This document shows positions 40,730 to 41,031 of a stretch of 41,031 nucleotides of DNA, piece after piece. The stretch is from Bacilli bacterium (lineage in GTDB: Bacteria > Bacillota_I > Bacilli_A > RF39 > UBA660). Each line of letters starts with the position of its first letter. Within the stretch, counting starts at the first letter, position 1. Where the stretch lies: contig JAFRQS010000012.1 of the NCBI GenBank assembly GCA_017428495.1, positions 1 to 41,031 of the forward strand, read 5' to 3'. The notes below the pieces were generated by a model. That model saw only the letters and a program-made list of their open reading frames with translations, did no database searches and was not told where the DNA came from. The translations under genes were made by a program, and so were the position numbers.

Positions 40730-41031
40730 CTATTCTGCAAAAACATATGGGTCAGATGTTGTTCCACTACCCTTTATTTGGATATCAGAGATTAGATATA
40801 CTGAAGGCCTGACGCCATTAGCGCTGTACGCGTTGAAGTAGCGCACAAACGCACCAGGGGCATACCACACAACATTAGCACCGCCAGAGTTAGGCGCAGG
40901 AGAATTTGTCCATCCATAACTACTCATCCAGTTACTATCACAATTGCCTTCCGTTCTCATATTTGTTGCACAATTACTATTTCCTGATGCGTATCCATAG
41001 TCACTTGGATATATTAATCCTACTTTACCTA
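40730..41031 (-). CDS. DGR target: pilin-like surface protein, C-terminal part (5' end outside window)
   Basis: The frame is open to the right edge. The visible 99-100 residues read from GKVGLIYPSDYGYASGN to PSVYLISDIQIKGSGTT and end DPYVFAE. They align with the C-terminus of the prepilin-like protein at 9690-10976, so the missing part may carry a GFTLVELL signal (inference). The VR encodes APNSGGANVVW through NGVRPS. Variable residues relative to TR are 12 (mostly Asn to Gly, Tyr, Phe, Val, Pro, Arg), on a constant framework typical of DGR ligand-binding folds. Residues after VR (IQIKGSGTT) are shared with the paralogue. Confidence 0.9.
   Translation of the reverse strand, partial: GKVGLIYPSDYGYASGNSNCATNMRTEGNCDSNWMSSYGWTNSPAPNSGGANVVWYAPGAFVRYFNAYSANGVRPSVYLISDIQIKGSGTTSDPYVFAE
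40804..40898 (-). repeat. DGR variable repeat (VR)
   Basis: 95 bp in the target gene, colinear with TR at an offset of 572 bp. It differs at 18 of the 31 TR adenines, altering 12 codons, all non-synonymous. The IMH-like 3' segment GCTAATGGCGTCAGGCCTT is unchanged. No stop codon arises, which fits the design of AAY codons. Confidence 0.97.

Noticed and set aside
1..41031. CRISPR array, rRNA genes, insertion sequences, Mycoplasma-type genetic code
   Set aside because: No regularly spaced repeats, rRNA segments or transposase genes were seen, and TGA is used as a stop.

Overview
The window is very AT-rich, nearly all genes lie on the minus strand in tight operons with ATGA overlaps, and Shine-Dalgarno sequences of the GGAGG/GGTGA type are clear. 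TGA works as a stop (for example at 4654), so this is the standard bacterial code and not the Mycoplasma code. The Bacilli-type primosome pair dnaI/dnaB, ScpA/ScpB, the rimM-trmD-rplS-lepB neighbourhood, a T-box-controlled thrS, two lipid-type GT4 glycosyltransferases, NfnAB and a spoVAC-AD-AE operon point to a low-GC Firmicute of the class Bacilli, probably an anaerobic gut lineage that forms spores or descends from spore-formers. I cannot name the species.

Layout. 1-1890: end of an accessory or mobile segment (XRE regulator, three unrecognised plus-strand genes). It abuts the 5' half of a broken tRNA-Met, which looks like an integration boundary. 2001-9650: tRNA-Leu(GAG), RbgA, and a loose set of small single-enzyme genes (metallo-beta-lactamase fold, DUF2441, DUF3781, two HAD phosphatases, ADP-ribosylglycohydrolase, LafB-like glycosyltransferase, flavodoxin, EEP hydrolase). 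9690-12136: a large pilin-like surface protein and a membrane-anchored bactofilin-like protein. 12163-18169: M29 aminopeptidase, LafA-like glycosyltransferase, Ham1-like enzyme, the NfnA/NfnB electron-bifurcating pair, a GlsB-type membrane protein and signal peptidase I. 18202-24841: rplS, two unknown genes, a TrmD with a long extra C-terminal region, RimM, a SpoU methyltransferase, a YgjP-type peptidase, GtrA, a P-loop kinase and an AI-2E-type transporter. 24907-28616: a T-box-regulated thrS operon with its own consensus promoter. 28613-34220: a D,D-carboxypeptidase lipoprotein, HNH-like protein, dnaI, dnaB, scpB, scpA and an RNHCP protein. 34248-37341: an anchored unknown protein and spoVAC-AD-AE.

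The most exciting part is 37377-41031: a complete diversity-generating retroelement (DGR). In transcription order on the minus strand it has a target gene ending in a variable repeat (VR 40804-40898), a GC-rich hairpin, a small ORF, the template repeat (TR 40232-40326), a strong hairpin/terminator, a MutS-domain-I-like accessory gene, an Avd-like gene, the reverse transcriptase (LPIGNMTSQ and YMDD motifs) and then a DUF1016/YhcG-type PD-(D/E)XK nuclease gene. TR and VR align without gaps over 95 bp. All 18 differences fall at adenines of the sense-strand TR, and they change 12 codons, all non-synonymously. The target is the C-terminal domain of a protein closely related to the prepilin-like protein encoded at 9690-10976, so the DGR probably diversifies a pilin-linked surface binding domain. 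The target gene runs off the right edge, so its N-terminus is not seen.
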